NCBI RefSeq assembly: GCF_014656095.1
Contig: NZ_BNBT01000006.1
Location: forward strand, 1-64,000
Length of the DNA stretch: 64,000 nucleotides
From: Streptomyces longispororuber
GTDB lineage: Bacteria > Actinomycetota > Actinomycetes > Streptomycetales > Streptomycetaceae
Direction of reading: 5' to 3'
Shown here: piece by piece, positions 10,439 to 19,795 of the stretch
Layout of the letters: each line of letters opens with the position of its first letter
Position numbering within the stretch: position 1 is the first letter of the stretch
The notes under the pieces: model-generated
The model's database searches: none
What the model saw: only the letters and a program-made list of their open reading frames with translations
What the model was told of the DNA's origin: nothing
Made by a program: the position numbers and the translations under genes

Positions 10439-11230
10439 GTGGCCGGACCGAAGACCGCCGAACGGCACAGGCCCACGTCCGGCCCGCCCCGGCCGCGCTC
10501 CCGCCGCCCACGGCTGCCGCGGCTGCGCACCCTGCTCCTCGCGGTGGTCCTGCTCGCCGTCCTCGGCGGGGGCGTCACCTGGGTGCTCTACGGCTCGCCG
10601 TGGCTGCGCGTGGAGCGGGTCACGGCGACCGGGACCGTGGTGCTGCGGCCGGACCAGGTGCGCGAGGCCGCCGGCATCGGCCGCGGGGGACCGCTCATTT
10701 CGGTCGACTCCGCGGCCGTCGAGGAGCGGCTGCGCAGGAAATTGCCCCGGATCGACTCGGTTGACGTCATCCGCTCCTGGCCCCACGAGATCACCCTGGA
10801 AGTGACGGAGCGTACCCCCGTGCTGCTCATCGAGAAGGGCGACAGATACGTCGAAGTGGACGCCAAGGGTGTGCGCTTCGCCACGGTCGACAAGGCCCCC
10901 AAGGGCGCCCCCCTGCTCAAGATGGAACTGGACCGCTCCGGCGGCGCGGCCGCCAGCCTGCGCCGTTTCGGCCCGGACCGGCTGCGCCGCGAGGCGGTGA
11001 AGGTGGTCGCGGACCTGCCCGGGGCCGTGGCCGGCGACACCGTCGCCGTCAAGGTCGGCTCGTACGACTCCATCGCGCTGGAGTTGACGGGCGGGCGTAC
11101 CGTCGCCTGGGGCAGCAGCGAGAACGGGCGTCTGAAGGCCGAAGCCCTGAACGGGCTGATGAAAGCGGTCCCCAAGGCGCGGCACTTCGACGTGAGCGTC
11201 CCCACCGCGCCCGCGTCATCAGCGAGTTGA
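10439..11230 (+). CDS. ftsQ: Cell division protein FtsQ
   Basis: Bitopic divisome protein that bridges cytoplasmic and extracytoplasmic division proteins. A short basic Arg/Pro tail leads to one membrane segment (about 33-53), then a POTRA domain beginning SPWLRVERVTATG, then the FtsQ beta domain. Length is 263 aa from GTG 10439, which has GAAGG at a suitable distance. GTG 10421 overlapping the murG stop would add six residues. It lies directly before the ftsZ control region. Confidence 0.9.
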   Translation: MAGPKTAERHRPTSGPPRPRSRRPRLPRLRTLLLAVVLLAVLGGGVTWVLYGSPWLRVERVTATGTVVLRPDQVREAAGIGRGGPLISVDSAAVEERLRRKLPRIDSVDVIRSWPHEITLEVTERTPVLLIEKGDRYVEVDAKGVRFATVDKAPKGAPLLKMELDRSGGAAASLRRFGPDRLRREAVKVVADLPGAVAGDTVAVKVGSYDSIALELTGGRTVAWGSSENGRLKAEALNGLMKAVPKARHFDVSVPTAPASSAS

Positions 11231-11506
11231 CGTACATCAGCGCAGGCCAGCACCCTGGATGGGCATGGCTACGCCTGATCACATAGGGTGAAAAGAAAAA
11301 CGGGAGGTTCGGCGTGTTCGTTGAACGCGCGCCACTTGTCGACTTAGTGTCCTGTTCGGAAGAGTCCAGGGAACAGACACACTGGTAACCCTAAACTTCA
11401 GCGTTAGGGTTCGGGTCGGCGATTCGGACCGTCCCATTCGGCATCAGTCGGCGCCTCGCGGCAGCGTGAGACGGCGACACGTAACTCGAGGCGAGAGGCC
11501 TTCGAC
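11231..11506 (+). promoter_or_regulatory. ftsZ control region with several candidate promoters
   Basis: A 276-base gap, unusually AT-rich for this window. I see TTGAAC (11321-11326) and TAGTGT (11345-11350) separated by 18 bases, a good match to the main vegetative sigma-factor promoter. Further TAGGGT -10-like hexamers lie at 11284-11289 and 11405-11410. An 8-bp inverted repeat AACCCTAA/TTAGGGTT (11387-11394 and 11404-11411) overlaps the last one. GACAC pentamers, the core reported for WhiA binding, are at 11376-11380 and 11476-11480. In streptomycetes ftsZ is known to have multiple, partly developmental, promoters; the assignments here are inference. Confidence 0.65.
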
Positions 11507-12733
11507 GTGGCAGCACCGCAGAACTACCTCGCAGTCATCAAAGTCATCGGTGTCGGCGGCGGTGGTGTCAATGCCATCAACCGGATGATCGAGGTCGGTC
11601 TCAAGGGCGTCGAGTTCATCGCCATCAACACCGACGCGCAAGCCCTGTTGATGAGCGACGCCGACGTCAAGCTCGACGTCGGCCGTGAACTCACCCGCGG
11701 ACTCGGCGCCGGCGCCAACCCGGCCGTCGGCCGCAAGGCGGCCGAGGACCACCGCGAGGAGATCGAGGAGGTCCTCAAGGGGGCCGACATGGTCTTCGTC
11801 ACGGCCGGTGAGGGCGGCGGCACCGGCACGGGCGGCGCGCCCGTGGTCGCCAACATCGCGCGCTCCCTCGGCGCCCTGACGATCGGTGTGGTCACGCGGC
11901 CGTTCACCTTCGAGGGACGCCGCCGCGCCAACCAGGCGGAGGACGGCATCGCCGAACTCCGCGAAGAGGTCGACACCCTCATCGTCATCCCGAACGACCG
12001 GCTGCTCTCCATCTCGGACCGCCAGGTCAGCGTGCTCGACGCCTTCAAGTCGGCCGACCAGGTGCTCCTCTCCGGCGTCCAGGGCATCACCGACCTCATC
12101 ACCACGCCCGGCCTGATCAACCTCGACTTCGCCGACGTCAAGTCGGTCATGTCCGAGGCCGGTTCGGCGCTCATGGGCATCGGCTCGGCCCGCGGCGACG
12201 ACCGCGCGGTGGCCGCCGCCGAGATGGCGATCTCCTCGCCGCTCCTCGAGGCCTCCATCGACGGCGCCCGGGGCGTGCTGCTCTCCATCTCCGGCGGCTC
12301 CGACCTCGGCCTGTTCGAGATCAACGAGGCGGCCCAACTGGTGAGCGAGGCCGCGCACCCCGAAGCCAACATCATCTTCGGCGCGGTCATCGACGACGCG
12401 CTCGGCGACGAGGTCCGGGTGACCGTCATCGCCGCCGGGTTCGACGGCGGCCAGCCGCCGGCCAAGCGGGACAACGTCCTGGGCTCGTCCGCTCCCAAGC
12501 GCGAGGAGCCCGCGCCGCCGAGCCGTCCCGCTGAATCGTCCCGTCCGGCCCCGGCCTTCGGCGGCCTCGGCAGCGTCACGCCGCGCGAGGACCCCCCGGC
12601 CCCGGAGCCGGCCGAACCGGCCCCGGTGAGCGAGGCGCCCGCGACGCCGGTCGCGCCCCCGCAGGTCCCGCCGACCCGCCTGCACCAGGACAGCCAGGCC
12701 GAAGAGCTGGACGTGCCGGACTTCCTGAAGTGA
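11507..12733 (+). CDS. ftsZ: Cell division GTPase FtsZ
   Basis: Tubulin-like GTPase that forms the Z ring, and in Streptomyces the sporulation Z-ladders. The 408-aa protein has the N-terminal [10 protein letters not shown] nucleotide loop, the tubulin signature GGGTGTG (103-109), the T7-loop region, a Pro/Ala/Glu-rich linker (about 320-395), and the conserved C-terminal peptide ending VPDFLK, which binds partners such as SepF. It starts at GTG 11507 with GAGGCGAGAGG upstream. The stop overlaps the pgeF start. Confidence 0.97.
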   Translation: MAAPQNYLAVIKVIGVGGGGVNAINRMIEVGLKGVEFIAINTDAQALLMSDADVKLDVGRELTRGLGAGANPAVGRKAAEDHREEIEEVLKGADMVFVTAGEGGGTGTGGAPVVANIARSLGALTIGVVTRPFTFEGRRRANQAEDGIAELREEVDTLIVIPNDRLLSISDRQVSVLDAFKSADQVLLSGVQGITDLITTPGLINLDFADVKSVMSEAGSALMGIGSARGDDRAVAAAEMAISSPLLEASIDGARGVLLSISGGSDLGLFEINEAAQLVSEAAHPEANIIFGAVIDDALGDEVRVTVIAAGFDGGQPPAKRDNVLGSSAPKREEPAPPSRPAESSRPAPAFGGLGSVTPREDPPAPEPAEPAPVSEAPATPVAPPQVPPTRLHQDSQAEELDVPDFLK

Positions 12734-13470
12734 TAGGCAAGGGCTCAGGAACGAGCACAGTGAGCGGCGCGCACTTCGCCTTCACCGACCGGTGGGGCGG
12801 GGTGAGCGCCGTTCCGTACGAAGAGCTCAACCTCGGCGGAGCGGTCGGCGACGACCCCGACGCCGTACGGCGCAACCGGGACCTCGCGGCCACCGCCCTC
12901 GGCGTCGACCCCGCCCGCGTGGTCTGGATGAACCAGGTGCACGGCCGGGACGTCGCCGTGGTCGACGGGCCCTGGCCCGAGGGCCGGGAGGTCCCGGCGG
13001 TCGACGCCGTCGTCACCGCCGAGCGCGGCCTCGCCCTCGCGGTGCTGACCGCCGACTGCACACCGGTGCTGCTCGCCGACCCGGTGGCGGGGGTCGCCGC
13101 CGCGGCGCACGCGGGCCGTCCCGGCATGGTCGCCGGGGTGGTGCCCGCGGCCGTCGAGGCCATGGTCGGGCTCGGCGCCCGGCCGGAGCGGATCGTGGCC
13201 CGCACCGGGCCCGCGGTCTGCGGCCGCTGCTACGAAGTGCCCGCGGACATGCGCGCCGACGTCGTCGCCGTGGAACCCGCGGCGGGCGCCGAAACGAGCT
13301 GGGGCACCCCCGCGGTCGACGTGACCGCCGGGGTGCACGCGCAACTGGAGCGGCTCGGGGTGCGCGACCGGGAGCAGTCGCCGGTCTGCACGCTGGAGTC
13401 GGGCGACCACTTCTCGTACCGCCGCGACCGTGTCACCGGACGGCTCGCGGGCTATGTCTGGCTGGACTGA
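12730..13470 (+). CDS. pgeF: Purine nucleoside phosphorylase-like YlmD/PgeF protein
   Basis: YfiH/LACC1-family protein of 246 aa, lying after ftsZ as in many Gram-positive dcw clusters. Members were annotated as multicopper polyphenol oxidases and later shown to act as purine nucleoside phosphorylases/adenosine deaminases; E. coli PgeF is linked to peptidoglycan quality. Zinc-type ligands are visible in NQVHGRD, LTADCTP and [10 protein letters not shown], and in the CGRCYEVP region. GTG 12730 overlaps the ftsZ stop. GTG 12760, with AGGA upstream, is an alternative that removes ten residues. Confidence 0.85.
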   Translation: MIGKGSGTSTVSGAHFAFTDRWGGVSAVPYEELNLGGAVGDDPDAVRRNRDLAATALGVDPARVVWMNQVHGRDVAVVDGPWPEGREVPAVDAVVTAERGLALAVLTADCTPVLLADPVAGVAAAAHAGRPGMVAGVVPAAVEAMVGLGARPERIVARTGPAVCGRCYEVPADMRADVVAVEPAAGAETSWGTPAVDVTAGVHAQLERLGVRDREQSPVCTLESGDHFSYRRDRVTGRLAGYVWLD

Positions 13471-13476
13471 TGGGGC

Positions 13477-14196
13477 ATGACGGACCGTAAGTCGGAACTC
13501 GCCGCGAACCTGGCGAACGTCGAAAACCGTATCGAAGCGGCCTGCGCGGCCGCCGGGCGCAAGCGCGCGGAGGTGACCCTCATCGTGGTCACCAAGACCT
13601 ACCCCGCGAGCGATGTGCGCCTCCTGGCCGAACTCGGCGTGCGCCACGTCGCCGAGAACCGCGACCAGGACGCGGCGCCCAAGGCCGCCGCCTGCGCGGA
13701 TCTGCCGCTCACCTGGCACTTCGTCGGTCAGTTGCAGACCAACAAGGTGCGCTCCGTGGTGGGTTACGCCCACGAGGTGCAGTCGGTCGACCGGCCGAAG
13801 CTCGTCGGCGCACTCTCGGCCGCGGCCGTGCGCGCCGGGCGCGAGGTGGGCTGCCTGCTCCAGGTCGCCCTCGACGCGGGCGTCAGCGGCCGCGGCGACC
13901 GGGGCGGCGTGGGCCCCGCCGGGATCGAGGAGTTGGCCGGCCACGTGGCCGAAGCCCCCGGGCTGCGGCTCGACGGCCTGATGACGGTCGCGCCGCTCAC
14001 CGGGGAGTACGCGGGCCGGCAACGGGCGGCGTTCGAGCGGCTGATGGATTTGTCGACTGCCCTGCGCGTGGCCCATCCGGCTGCGAACATGGTGTCGGCA
14101 GGGATGAGCGCGGACCTCGAGGAAGCCGTTGCGGCCGGTGCGACACATGTGCGCGTCGGCACAGCGGTACTCGGAGTCCGACGCGGGCTCGGGTAA
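13477..14196 (+). CDS. ylmE: YggS/YlmE-family PLP homeostasis protein
   Basis: Single-domain alanine-racemase-like barrel of 239 aa that carries pyridoxal phosphate on Lys40 (VVTKTYP). The family regulates vitamin B6 pools and has no established catalytic role. The [10 protein letters not shown] motif and the C-terminal phosphate-binding VRVGTAVLG are conserved. The usual HFIG of the family reads HFVG here. ATG 13477 follows pgeF by six bases. Deletion of the ylm genes in Streptomyces has been reported to affect sporulation septation only mildly; that is recalled knowledge. Confidence 0.88.
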   Translation: MTDRKSELAANLANVENRIEAACAAAGRKRAEVTLIVVTKTYPASDVRLLAELGVRHVAENRDQDAAPKAAACADLPLTWHFVGQLQTNKVRSVVGYAHEVQSVDRPKLVGALSAAAVRAGREVGCLLQVALDAGVSGRGDRGGVGPAGIEELAGHVAEAPGLRLDGLMTVAPLTGEYAGRQRAAFERLMDLSTALRVAHPAANMVSAGMSADLEEAVAAGATHVRVGTAVLGVRRGLG

Positions 14197-14321
14197 CGTC
14201 GCCAGGAAGTCGGACCACAGCAGAAAATATGGTCATTTCCGCCGAAGTGCGGAGATACCTCGTGGATCGCGGGCAGTTGGTGACGACCTCTCGATCCACC
14301 ACAGAGCGGAGGACTCAGAGC
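14197..14321 (+). promoter_or_regulatory. sepF upstream region with an 8-bp inverted repeat
   Basis: A 125-base gap with a locally AT-rich stretch containing TATGGT (14228-14233) as a possible -10. A perfect inverted repeat, GTGGATCG (14262-14269) and CGATCCAC (14292-14299), has a 22-base spacer and sits just ahead of the sepF ribosome site GCGGAGGA (14307-14313). It could be an operator or a leader hairpin. No matching -35 was recognised. Confidence 0.35.
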
Positions 14322-14960
14322 ATGGCCGGCGCGATGCGCAAGATGGCGGTCTACCTCGGCCTCGTGGAGGACGACGGTTACGACGGTCGGGGCTTCGACC
14401 CCGATGACGATTTCGAGCCCGAGCCGGAGCCCGAGCGCGACCGCCGGCGGCACGAGCCGCCGCACCAGTCCCACCTCGCCGACCGGGACTTGGAACGGGA
14501 CGAACCGGTACGAGTGGTACAACCGCCGCCGCAGCGCGACCCGGCGCCCCGGGCCGCTTCGCTTCCCGCTGAATCGGGACGACCGGCGCGAATCGCCCCC
14601 GTGGCATCTATCACACCTGAACGCCAGAGCCTGGAGAAGAACGCACCGGTGATCATGCCCAAGGTCGTGTCCGAGCGTGAGCCCTACCGCATCACGACAC
14701 TTCACCCCCGGACCTACAACGAAGCCCGTACCATCGGGGAACACTTCCGCGAAGGCACCCCGGTGATCATGAACTTGACGGAGATGGACGACACCGACGC
14801 GAAGCGACTTGTCGACTTTGCCGCCGGTCTCGTCTTCGGTCTGCATGGCAGTATCGAGCGAGTGACGCAGAAGGTGTTCCTGTTGTCGCCTGCTAACGTC
14901 GATGTCACGGCGGAGGACAAGGCCCGCATCGCAGAGGGCGGGTTCTTCAACCAGAGCTGA
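14322..14960 (+). CDS. sepF: Cell division protein SepF
   Basis: Membrane-binding FtsZ partner of 212 aa that tethers and bundles FtsZ filaments. The N-terminal amphipathic helix [13 protein letters not shown] is the membrane-targeting sequence. It is followed by an acidic, charged, Pro-rich linker (about 20-105) and the compact SepF (DUF552) domain from [15 protein letters not shown] to the end. ATG 14322 was chosen over an in-frame ATG at 14229 because of the strong GCGGAGGA site eight bases upstream and because homology starts at MAGAMRKM. It acts with SepG and DivIVA encoded next. Confidence 0.93.
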   Translation: MAGAMRKMAVYLGLVEDDGYDGRGFDPDDDFEPEPEPERDRRRHEPPHQSHLADRDLERDEPVRVVQPPPQRDPAPRAASLPAESGRPARIAPVASITPERQSLEKNAPVIMPKVVSEREPYRITTLHPRTYNEARTIGEHFREGTPVIMNLTEMDDTDAKRLVDFAAGLVFGLHGSIERVTQKVFLLSPANVDVTAEDKARIAEGGFFNQS

Positions 14961-15040
14961 GACGCAGTGCAGTAGACAGCAGCAGCACGGACCGATGCAG
15001 CACGGATGCGAAGAGAAGCAGGGGAGAGGGAAACGCGGAC

Positions 15041-15325
15041 ATGGGCGTGGTCTTGCAAGTGATCTACATCGCGCTGATGTGTTTCCTCATCGTGCTGATC
15101 TTCCGGCTGGTCATGGACTACGTCTTCCAGTTCGCCCGCTCATGGCAACCCGGCAAGGCGATGGTGGTCGTTCTGGAGGCCACCTACACTGTCACCGATC
15201 CACCGCTCAAGCTTCTGCGGCGGGTCATCCCGCCGCTGCGTCTCGGGGGCGTGGCGCTCGACCTGTCCTTCTTCGTACTGATGATCATCGTCTACATCCT
15301 GATCACCGTCGTGAGCCGGCTGTGA
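15041..15325 (+). CDS. sepG: YggT-family membrane protein SepG (YlmG)
   Basis: Membrane protein of 94 aa with hydrophobic segments at about 5-25 and 68-92, flanking a short loop. It belongs to the YggT/YlmG family. The Streptomyces homologue has been described as SepG, which helps position FtsZ during sporulation septation and interacts with SepF; that is established knowledge, not seen here. ATG 15041 is preceded by a purine-rich AGGGGAGAGGGA stretch. It lies 80 bases after sepF and 46 before divIVA. Confidence 0.88.
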   Translation: MGVVLQVIYIALMCFLIVLIFRLVMDYVFQFARSWQPGKAMVVVLEATYTVTDPPLKLLRRVIPPLRLGGVALDLSFFVLMIIVYILITVVSRL

Positions 15326-15371
15326 ACGATACGGTCTTGCCGAATGCCGACGACTACGTTGAGGTGAAGAG

Positions 15372-16460
15372 ATGCCGTTGACCCCCGAGGACGTGCGGAA
15401 CAAGCAGTTCACGACCGTCCGCCTCCGAGAAGGCTATGACGAGGACGAGGTCGATGCCTTCCTCGACGAGGTCGAAGCCGAACTGACCCGCCTGCTCCGC
15501 GAGAACGAGGACCTGCGCGCCAAGCTGGCCGCCGCCACGCGCGCGGCCGCGCAGAACCAGCAGCAGGGCAACATGCGCAAGGGCCCCGAGGGCGGTCCCC
15601 AGGACCAGCGCGGTCCGGGCGCCCCCGTGCCCGCCGCAATATCAGGACCGCAGCCGGTGCCGCCGCAGCAGCAGCACCCGATGGGCGGCCCGCCGCAGTT
15701 GCCGGGCGGCGCGCCGCAGTTGCCCGCGGGCCCCAGTGGGCACGGCCCGCAGGGTGGTCCGCAGGGTCCCGGCCCGATGGGCCAGGGTCCGATGGGCGGC
15801 CCGATGGGTGGTCCCATGGGCGGCCACGGCCCGCAGATGCCGCAGCCCGGCCAGGGCCCCGGCGGCGACAGCGCCGCCCGTGTGCTCTCGCTCGCGCAGC
15901 AGACCGCCGACCAGGCGATCGCGGAGGCCCGTTCCGAGGCCAACAAGATCGTCGGTGAGGCCCGTTCGCGCGCCGAGGGCCTGGAGCGGGACGCCCGTGC
16001 CAAGGCCGACGCCCTGGAGCGGGACGCGCAGGAGAAGCACCGCGTCGCGATGGGCTCCCTGGAGTCCGCCCGCGCCACGCTGGAGCGCAAGGTCGAGGAC
16101 CTGCGCGGCTTCGAGCGCGAGTACCGCACGCGGCTGAAGTCGTACCTGGAGTCGCAGCTCCGGCAGCTCGAGACCCAGGCCGACGACTCGCTGGCCCCGC
16201 CGCGTACCCCGGCGACCGCGTCCCTGCCGCCGTCCCCGGCGCCTTCGATGGCTCCGGCCGGCGCGGGTGCCCCGTCCTACGGCGGCAACCAGTCGATGGG
16301 TGGCAACCAGTCCGCGGGCGGTCCGTCGTACGGCGGGCAGCAGCAGATGTCGCCCGCGATGACGCAGCCGATGGCGCCGGTGCGGCCGCAGGGGCAGCCG
16401 CCCATGCAGCAGGCGCCGTCCCCGATGCGCGGTTTCCTCATCGACGAGGACGACAACTGA
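15372..16460 (+). CDS. divIVA: Polar growth determinant DivIVA
   Basis: Coiled-coil scaffold that marks hyphal tips and directs apical growth in Streptomyces. Residues 1-60 form the conserved membrane-curvature-sensing N domain (FTTVRLREGYDEDEVDAFLDE). Residues 65-168 are a Gly/Pro/Gln/Met-rich linker with repeated GGPMGGPMGG units. Residues 168-270 are a long charged coiled coil, and the rest is a Pro/Ser/Gln-rich tail ending in an acidic DEDDN. Total length is 362 aa. The start ATG 15372 has GAGGTGAAGAG upstream. A perfect-stem terminator follows. Confidence 0.94.
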   Translation: MPLTPEDVRNKQFTTVRLREGYDEDEVDAFLDEVEAELTRLLRENEDLRAKLAAATRAAAQNQQQGNMRKGPEGGPQDQRGPGAPVPAAISGPQPVPPQQQHPMGGPPQLPGGAPQLPAGPSGHGPQGGPQGPGPMGQGPMGGPMGGPMGGHGPQMPQPGQGPGGDSAARVLSLAQQTADQAIAEARSEANKIVGEARSRAEGLERDARAKADALERDAQEKHRVAMGSLESARATLERKVEDLRGFEREYRTRLKSYLESQLRQLETQADDSLAPPRTPATASLPPSPAPSMAPAGAGAPSYGGNQSMGGNQSAGGPSYGGQQQMSPAMTQPMAPVRPQGQPPMQQAPSPMRGFLIDEDDN

Positions 16461-16496
16461 CGGGCCGCACCACGCCATAGGCGTCGGCAGCGTTCA

Positions 16497-16534
16497 GGGC
16501 GGAGCCCCCGGATTCCCGGGGGCTCCGCCCTTTT
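16497..16534 (+). terminator. Terminator after divIVA
   Basis: A perfect 15-bp stem (16497-16511 with 16516-16530), four-base loop and TTTT, 36 bases past the divIVA stop. It is a classical intrinsic terminator and marks the end of the division cluster. Confidence 0.9.
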
Positions 16535-16597
16535 GCGCTGTGCCGTGCCCGTGTCCTGTCGCCGGTCCCCCCCGGGGGTGGTCGCCCGCGACCGGAA

Positions 16598-16646
16598 ACG
16601 GCGAAGGCCCGGCCCCCGCAGCAGCGGGGAACCGGGCCTTCGCCGT
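16598..16646. terminator. Hairpin between convergent divIVA and ileS
   Basis: A perfect 15-bp stem (16598-16612 with 16632-16646) encloses an inner CCCC/GGGG hairpin. It lies five bases beyond the ileS stop and probably terminates ileS from the minus strand. It has no strong T tract, as is common in high-G+C genomes. Confidence 0.7.
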
Positions 16647-16651
16647 CGCGG

Positions 16652-19600
16652 CTACGCCTTGCGGAGGCGGAACGTCAGGTTCAGCGACGCGTCCTCGAAC
16701 GGCTCGCCGTAGCTGTCGTCCGCATCGCCGGAGGCGAAGTCCGTGGCCAGGACCTCGTCGGCGATGAGGGCGGCGTGCTCGGTGAGGGCCGTGACCGTGG
16801 CCTCGTCCGTGGACGTCCAGCGCAGCGCGATGCGGTCCGCGACGTCCAGGCCGCTGTTCTTACGGGCCTCCTGGATCAGCCGGATCGCGTCCCGGGCCAG
16901 GCCCGCACGGCGCAGCTCGTCCGTGAGCTCCAGGTCGAGGGCGACCGTGGCGCCGGCGTCGGACGCCACCGACCAGCCCTCGCGCGGGGTCTCGGTGATG
17001 ATGACCTCGTCCGGGGCCAGCGTCACCGTCTCGCCGTCCACCTCCACCGAGGCGGTGCCCTCGCGCAGGGCGAGGGACAGGGCGGCCGCGTCGGCCTCGG
17101 CGACGGCCTTGGCCACCGCCTGGACGCCCTTGCCGAAGCGCTTGCCGAGCGCGCGGAAGTTCGCCTTCGCGGTGGTGTCCACCAGCGAGCCGCCGACCTC
17201 GGAGAGCGAGGCCAGGGAGGAGACGTTCAGCTCCTCCGCGATCTGCGCGCGCAGCTCCGGGCCGAGCGCCTCGAAGCCCGCGGCGGCGACGAGCGCGCGG
17301 GACAGCGGCTGGCGGGTCTTGACGCCGGACTCGGCGCGCGAGGCGCGGCCCAGCTCCACCAGGCGGCGGACCAGGGCCATCTGCTTCGACAGCTCGGGGT
17401 CGACCGCGGACAGGTCCGCCTCGGGCCAGGTGGCCAGGTGCACCGACTCCGGGGCGTCCGGGGTGACCGGGACGACCAGGTCCTGCCAGACGCGCTCGGT
17501 GATGAACGGCGTCAGCGGGGCCAGCAGGCGCGTGACCGTCTCGACGACCTCGTGCAGGGTGCGCAGCGCGGCCTTGTCGCCCTGCCAGAAGCGGCGGCGG
17601 GAGCGGCGGACGTACCAGTTGGAGAGGTTGTCGACGAAGGCGGACAGGAGCTTGCCCGCGCGCTGGGTGTCGTAGGCGTCCATGGCCTGCGTCACCTGGT
17701 CGGTGAGGGCGTGCAGCTCGCCGAGCAGCCAGCGGTCGAGGAGCGGGCGGTCGGCGGGCGCCGGGTCGGCGGCCGAGGGGACCCACTGCGACGTGCGGGC
17801 GTACAGCGCCTGGAAGGCGACCGTGTTCCAGTACGTGAGGAGGGTCTTGCGGACGACCTCCTGGATCGTGCCGTGGCCCACGCGGCGGGCCGCCCACGGG
17901 GAGCCGCCGGCGGCCATGAACCAGCGGACCGCGTCGGCGCCGTGCTGGTCCATGAGCGGGATCGGCTGCAGGATGTTGCCCAGGTGCTTGGACATCTTGC
18001 GGCCGTCCTCGGCGAGGATGTGGCCGAGGCAGACCACGTTCTCGTACGAGGACTTGTCGAAGACCAGCGTGCCGACGGCCATCAGCGTGTAGAACCAGCC
18101 GCGGGTCTGGTCGATGGCCTCCGAGATGAACTGCGCCGGGTACCGGCTCTCGAAGAGCTCCTTGTTCTTGTACGGGTAGCCCCACTGCGCGAACGGCATC
18201 GAGCCGGAGTCGTACCAGGCGTCGATGACCTCGGGCACGCGCGTCGCGGTGAGCGCGCAGCCCTCGTGGGTGCAGGTGAAGGTGACCTCGTCGATGAACG
18301 GGCGGTGCGGGTCGAGGCCGGACTGGTCGGTGCCGGTGAGCTCGGTGAGCTCGGCGCGGGAGCCGACGCAGGTGAGGTGGCCCTCCTCGCAGCGCCAGAC
18401 GGGCAGCGGGGTGCCCCAGTAGCGGTTGCGGGACAGGGCCCAGTCGACGTTGTTGGTCAGCCAGTCGCCGAAGCGGCCGTGCTTGACCGACTCGGGGAAC
18501 CAGTTGGTCTTCTCGTTCTCCTCCAGGAGGCGGTCCTTGACGGCCGTGGTGCGGATGTACCAGGACGGCTGCGCGTAGTACAGGAGCGCGGTGTGGCAGC
18601 GCCAGCAGTGCGGGTAGCTGTGCTCGTACGCGATGTGCTTGAACAGCAGGCCGCGGTCGGCCAGGTCCTGGGTGAGGGTTTCGTCGGCCTTCTTGAAGAA
18701 GACGCCGCCGACCAGGGGGACGTCCTCGGCGAAGGTGCCGTCGGGGCGCACCGGGTTCACCACGGGCAGGCCGTAGGAGCGGCAGACCTTGAGGTCGTCC
18801 TCACCGAAGGCGGGGGACTGGTGGACGAGGCCGGTGCCGTCCTCCGTGGTCACGTACTCGGCGTTGACCACGAAGTGGGCCGGAGCCGGGAACCCCACAA
18901 GGTCGAAGGGGCGCCGGTACGTCCAGCGCTCCATCTCGGCGCCGGTGAACGTCTGCCCCGTGGCCTCCCAGCCCTCGCCGAGGGCCTTCTCCACCAGGGG
19001 CTCGGCGACGACGAGCTTCTCCTCGCCGTCGGTGGCGACGACGTAGGTGACCTCCGGGTGGGCGGCCACCGCGGTGTTGGACACCAGCGTCCAGGGGGTC
19101 GTGGTCCACACCAGGAGGGCGGCCTCGCCCGCGAGGGGGCCGCCGGTGAGCGGGAAGCGGACGTAGACGGACGGGTCGACGACCGTCTCGTAGCCCTGCG
19201 CCAGCTCGTGGTCGGACAGGCCGGTGCCGCAGCGGGGGCACCAGGGGGCGACGCGGTGGTCCTGGACGAGCAGGCCCTTGTTGAAGATCTCCTTCAGGGA
19301 CCACCAGACGGAGTCGACGTACTCCGGGTTCATGGTGCGGTACGCGTCGTCCATGTCGACCCAGTAGCCCATGCGGGTCGTCAGCTCGGCGAAGGCGTCC
19401 GTGTGGCGGGTCACCGACTCGCGGCACTTGGCGTTGAACTCGGCGATGCCGTACGCCTCGATGTCCTTCTTGCCGGTGAAGCCGAGCTCCTTCTCCACGG
19501 CGAGCTCCACGGGCAGGCCGTGGCAGTCCCAGCCGGCCTTGCGGGCCACGTGGTAGCCGCGCATGGTGCGGAAGCGCGGGAAGACGTCCTTGAAGACGCG

Positions 19601-19795
19601 GGCCTCGATGTGGTGGGCACCCGGCATGCCGTTGGCGGTGGGCGGGCCCTCGTAGAACACCCACTCGGGGCGGCCCTCGGACTGCTCCAGGCTCTTGGCG
19701 AAGATCTTCTGCTCGCGCCAGAAGTCGAGCACGGCGTGCTCGAGGGCGGGCAGGTCGACCTGGGCGGGTACCTGGCGGTACTGCGGCGGCGTCAT
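16652..19795 (-). CDS. ileS: Isoleucyl-tRNA synthetase, eukaryotic-like type
   Basis: Class I synthetase of 1047 aa charging tRNA-Ile. The HIGH-equivalent is HHIE (61-64) in the PPTANGMPGAHHIE context, and the KMSKS loop is KMSKH (600-604). The CP1 editing domain lies between them, and a long anticodon-binding and C-terminal region follows. Length and motif context match the larger eukaryotic-like (IleS2) class, members of which are often mupirocin-tolerant, rather than the ~930-aa common bacterial class. ATG 19795 has GGAGG ten bases upstream, and this site is sequestered in a T-box leader. Confidence 0.95.
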   Translation of the reverse strand: MTPPQYRQVPAQVDLPALEHAVLDFWREQKIFAKSLEQSEGRPEWVFYEGPPTANGMPGAHHIEARVFKDVFPRFRTMRGYHVARKAGWDCHGLPVELAVEKELGFTGKKDIEAYGIAEFNAKCRESVTRHTDAFAELTTRMGYWVDMDDAYRTMNPEYVDSVWWSLKEIFNKGLLVQDHRVAPWCPRCGTGLSDHELAQGYETVVDPSVYVRFPLTGGPLAGEAALLVWTTTPWTLVSNTAVAAHPEVTYVVATDGEEKLVVAEPLVEKALGEGWEATGQTFTGAEMERWTYRRPFDLVGFPAPAHFVVNAEYVTTEDGTGLVHQSPAFGEDDLKVCRSYGLPVVNPVRPDGTFAEDVPLVGGVFFKKADETLTQDLADRGLLFKHIAYEHSYPHCWRCHTALLYYAQPSWYIRTTAVKDRLLEENEKTNWFPESVKHGRFGDWLTNNVDWALSRNRYWGTPLPVWRCEEGHLTCVGSRAELTELTGTDQSGLDPHRPFIDEVTFTCTHEGCALTATRVPEVIDAWYDSGSMPFAQWGYPYKNKELFESRYPAQFISEAIDQTRGWFYTLMAVGTLVFDKSSYENVVCLGHILAEDGRKMSKHLGNILQPIPLMDQHGADAVRWFMAAGGSPWAARRVGHGTIQEVVRKTLLTYWNTVAFQALYARTSQWVPSAADPAPADRPLLDRWLLGELHALTDQVTQAMDAYDTQRAGKLLSAFVDNLSNWYVRRSRRRFWQGDKAALRTLHEVVETVTRLLAPLTPFITERVWQDLVVPVTPDAPESVHLATWPEADLSAVDPELSKQMALVRRLVELGRASRAESGVKTRQPLSRALVAAAGFEALGPELRAQIAEELNVSSLASLSEVGGSLVDTTAKANFRALGKRFGKGVQAVAKAVAEADAAALSLALREGTASVEVDGETVTLAPDEVIITETPREGWSVASDAGATVALDLELTDELRRAGLARDAIRLIQEARKNSGLDVADRIALRWTSTDEATVTALTEHAALIADEVLATDFASGDADDSYGEPFEDASLNLTFRLRKA

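Noticed and set aside
11314..11388. 24-codon frame with GGGAGG site and a TTA codon before ftsZ
   Set aside because: The ribosome site is good, but third-position G+C is only about 60 percent, against over 90 percent in true genes here, and the TTA lies inside the TAGTGT promoter hexamer. It more likely reflects promoter sequence.
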